Assembly (NCBI RefSeq): GCF_037038585.1
Contig: NC_092521.1
Span: 72,220,898-72,284,897, forward strand
DNA from: Patagioenas fasciata
Taxonomy: Eukaryota > Chordata > Aves > Columbiformes > Columbidae
Reading direction: 5' to 3'
Length of the DNA stretch: 64,000 nucleotides
The notes under the pieces are model-generated. The model saw nothing but the letters and a program-made list of their open reading frames with translations, did not search any database and was not told where the DNA came from. Of the stretch, positions 60,966 to 64,000 are shown piece by piece. A program made the position numbers and the translations under genes. Position 1 is the stretch's first letter; each line of letters begins with the position of its first letter.

Positions 60966-63900
60966 ACTGCTAGGGTAGCTTGGTTTCCATTAGTCTGAGT
61001 AGTTTAAAGGGAAATGTCATCTGTAACTGGTGGCAAGGAAAATGAGGTAGCAAAATATAGCTGTAAATATCCAAAATCTGATTCTCCTGTTAAATGGTCT
61101 TTTGAAAGAGAAAATCTCAGTGGGAAAGACTCATCTGAACTTCAAAGCAAGTTTTTAACATTTTGTAATAAATTTTAGGACAATATGTAAAACCTTGACT
61201 AGGAAAAACATTACTTTGTTTCAAAACAATAATCTTAGTCAAAGTTACTCTACAGGTGTTACCAATCATTTTTATTAAAGATAAAGGAGATTTTTTTTGA
61301 CACAGCAACATTTTCTACAGAGTACAGATACCAAAAGCAACTGATGTAAAGTAATCAAGCTTAATACTGAGATGAAGATGTCTTTTCTGCAAAGATATGT
61401 TGCAGAATTATATGCTGAAAAATAATTGACTTAATTTCAAATGCATGGCATTTTACAGTGATTTTTTTTGTTTGTTTGTTTGGTGTGGTGTTTTGTTGTT
61501 GCTATTGTTTTGTTACACTGTTAATTTTTATTAACATGTAGGACAATAAGAGCGAGTTAGATTGTTTTAGAGACTGGCATCCTGCAATGACTGCCTGGGA
61601 GAAATTTTGTGACATCACACTGATACCTGGGAAACATGCATCTCTGCTGAATCCTTGGTGGTGAGGAGACAGTTCGTGTCTATGTGTGGGACCTGGCTGT
61701 GCAAGAGACTGTCAGGATTTTTTCAGTCTGAAGCTGTTTGCTCTATGTTTGAGCAGCTGCAAGTCCTACCCTCTCTACACTTCCTGTAAGTAGTTTATGT
61801 AACGAAACAGTACTTTTATACTGCCTTACCAGAGCTGTTTTGTGATGTGATAAATACCGGCACAGATCAGGCTTAAAAATTTTCTTTCAAGTTTGCAACA
61901 GGGAAAAATTGAAATAACAGTTGAAAAAAATCTTCTCTTTGAGGTGGCTGGGAGATACTTGCATGATTTATGCATATTGTTTGTGTATAACAAATAAATG
62001 AGGACTTCTGCACTAGATGAGAATGATTTTTCTCCTCCACATCTTAAATTCCCCACCTTTTCATTACAACAAAAGAACTAATAAGTGCCCAGGGAACTTG
62101 AACTGTTATCTTTCATGTAACAGCATACAGCACTGTTAGAATCAGATAAATGGCTTATGGTTTCTGAGGACACCTTTGTTACTTTTTTTAGATACTTTTG
62201 ACTGTTTAGATTCTGTTCTGCAGATTGGTATTTCTGGATGAAGTGAATAGTGCATATACTTTTAGGTTATGTGGATCCATTTTCCGATGTCCAGTTTTGT
62301 TCATCACCCATAGGGAGACATCTAATCTTTTTCTTGTCTCTGCTGTACTATTGTCTTCTTACACAGCTACTCATTAATCAAGTAGTACATATAGCTCAGA
62401 AAATGAGATTTCCCGTATTTTGACCTATTGTTAAATTGCCATCTTTTTAGTTATAGTTGGTGTCTTGAGGAAAATCTAGCAAGACAGAGGTAGAGGAACT
62501 GAATTTAGCTTTTTTTTTTTTTTTTTAATCAGTATTTTTTAATAGTACTTTGTCAAATTTTGTTTTGAAATTGTCTGAAAAAATGTTTTTATTGAGCATG
62601 TTCTCTCAGACTCTGTTGCAATAAAACAGCAAACATCATTGGGATGACTGATACAAATTTCAAACATGGCTCCACCAACATTGACAGGAATGCTGTTGAA
62701 CAAACTGCTGAGAAAACAGAAGGATGTACACAAGTGCATACAGTAAATTCAACCAGCTTCATTGCCTCTCCTCCCTAAAGAGAGCATCATCAGACATCCT
62801 GTTAAGGATGCAGTTCCAGATGTAAGGTATTGTTTGTGTGAAAGTACTCAAATTACTGCAAAACAGATATAATGTTGTGATTGCTACTGTGATTTTGTTG
62901 TGTTATTATGATTGCAATTATGATTTCTAGCAGTTTGCGCTCAGTTGTTCAGTGCTGAATATGAGGCAAATTCATTTTTCTTTGGGTGGACAAATTGTGG
63001 TGTCTTAAGTAATCTATCATATAAATAACCTTTCTGTATGTGTCTGTGTACATATATATACATATAGAGTAATGGTTGCTGTGTGTGCATATTTGCTGTC
63101 ATTGCTACTTCTTTGTCTTCTCCTGTCTGAAAAATACAAAGGGAAGAAGTTATATTGCTTCTGTAGAGAATTACTCTCTCAGTCTCCTGAAAGAGATAAA
63201 ATAAAACTGAGACAAGTATTTTCTAGTTCATAGAGGAAAAGATTTAATAAAGAAAAAAGAAGCAAGCACCCAGCTCCAAGAAGATCCCCATAGTAAAGGT
63301 TCAGAAGGCAAGAAGAAAAAGAGAGTCTTCCATTGCTCTCAAAGATGACAGAGAAAAGGCTTGGCTTATTTCCTCATCTCCCACCAGGTATGTAGTATGT
63401 TGACCTTTTCCAGCCTTGTCAGGACTGGAGAAGAAGGGGTCTGCTGTATAAGCTCTTACATGATGCATGTGTCAAAACTCTGAAGCTGATGGGAAAAAAA
63501 AAAGAAATCCTAAAAGATCAGTAAAGAATCTGACATGCCTGTGACATTTCTGACAGGAAGGGCTTCATGATTTTGGGGTGGAAGACAGAAAGGATTCAGT
63601 AAGACAAGGAAGCAAATTTCAGCAACTTCCTTTGGGGTGTGCTTGGGTTCAGATTCCTCCTTTTCCTCTTCTTTACCCTCACTCATTCAGGAGTCGCTGA
63701 GATACTTGAATCTCAATCCTGCTCATCTTTCTTTGTGAAGAAAAAAATTGCTTTGAAAGAACAAACTTATTCTGATATAAAATGGGTGAATGGAAGAGGA
63801 AGATGTCTATCTCCTTTCCTTTCAAACTGAAACCTCAGGTCAGATAACATCAGGATCTACAAGAACACAAAACACAAAATAGATACTCTGTGCAGTCTGT

Positions 63901-64000
63901 TGGGCAAGAAGAAGGTTCCAAAAGAAGACATTTCTTACCACAAGCTAGGAAAGAACTTTCCCAATTGGGAATGAGCTCAACATTTTTGAAATCAGTCTAT
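60966..64000. other. AT-rich gene-free stretch to window end
   Basis: No gene was recognised. It holds T/TTTG simple tracts near 61,463-61,515 and 62,510-62,530 and a short TATA-type run near 63,050. The purine-rich block at 63,180-63,480 looks somewhat like repeat-derived DNA but shows no diagnostic ends. Confidence 0.5.

Noticed and set aside
63180-63480. Purine-rich block resembling an LTR
   Set aside because: It lacks TG...CA ends, target duplication and a convincing TATA and poly(A) arrangement.
1-64000. CRISPR array, bacterial operon, phage or plasmid content
   Set aside because: The window is vertebrate-type DNA. No spaced direct repeats, ribosome-binding sites or prokaryotic genes were seen.

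Overview
This window looks like bird nuclear DNA from a gene-poor, AT-rich part of the genome. The main evidence is several LINEs of the avian CR1 family, recognisable from their reverse-transcriptase and endonuclease coding remnants. Several also end in the short octamer tail (ATTCTGTG type) typical of bird CR1s. Solo LTRs of endogenous retroviruses, long pentanucleotide satellites and the lack of mammalian SINEs or L1 fit the same origin. No multi-exon host gene, tRNA, rRNA or CRISPR array can be supported. Most long open frames are coincidental or lie in repeats.

Layout: 1-1.73 kb is unremarkable. A plus-strand solo LTR lies near 1.73-2.23 kb. At 4.65-6.34 kb there is a minus-strand CR1 mosaic (3' end, a hAT transposon end, then CR1 endonuclease code). 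From 6.3 to 17.3 kb I see mainly unique sequence with a few motif-level signals. A minus-strand solo LTR with a perfect 5-bp target-site duplication lies at 17,343-18,101. At 25.2-26.8 kb a CR1 3' end abuts a 1,080-nt uninterrupted purine tract. A plus-strand CR1 lies at 28.3-29.2 kb. A young-looking minus-strand CR1 with an intact 460-codon reverse-transcriptase frame lies at 32.9-34.3 kb. A CCCTT/CCCCT/CCCTG satellite lies at 38.6-39.0 kb.

A second minus-strand LTR lies at 49.9-51.2 kb. It carries expanded internal repeats and a nested 227-bp element, a second copy of which sits about 0.4 kb beyond the LTR. Degraded CR1s follow at 54.0-54.65, 58.0-58.4 and 60.1-61.0 kb. The last two flank a GC-richer block holding a CCAAT/TATA-like promoter and a 217-codon open frame at 59,295-59,948. 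That frame is the only candidate host gene or retrogene here, and its identity is unknown.

The window does not read as a set of cooperating genes. It is a record of retrotransposon activity, satellite expansion and nested insertion in an intergenic or intronic region. The best leads are the nested 227-bp repeat pair, the 59.3-kb open frame and the purine satellite.
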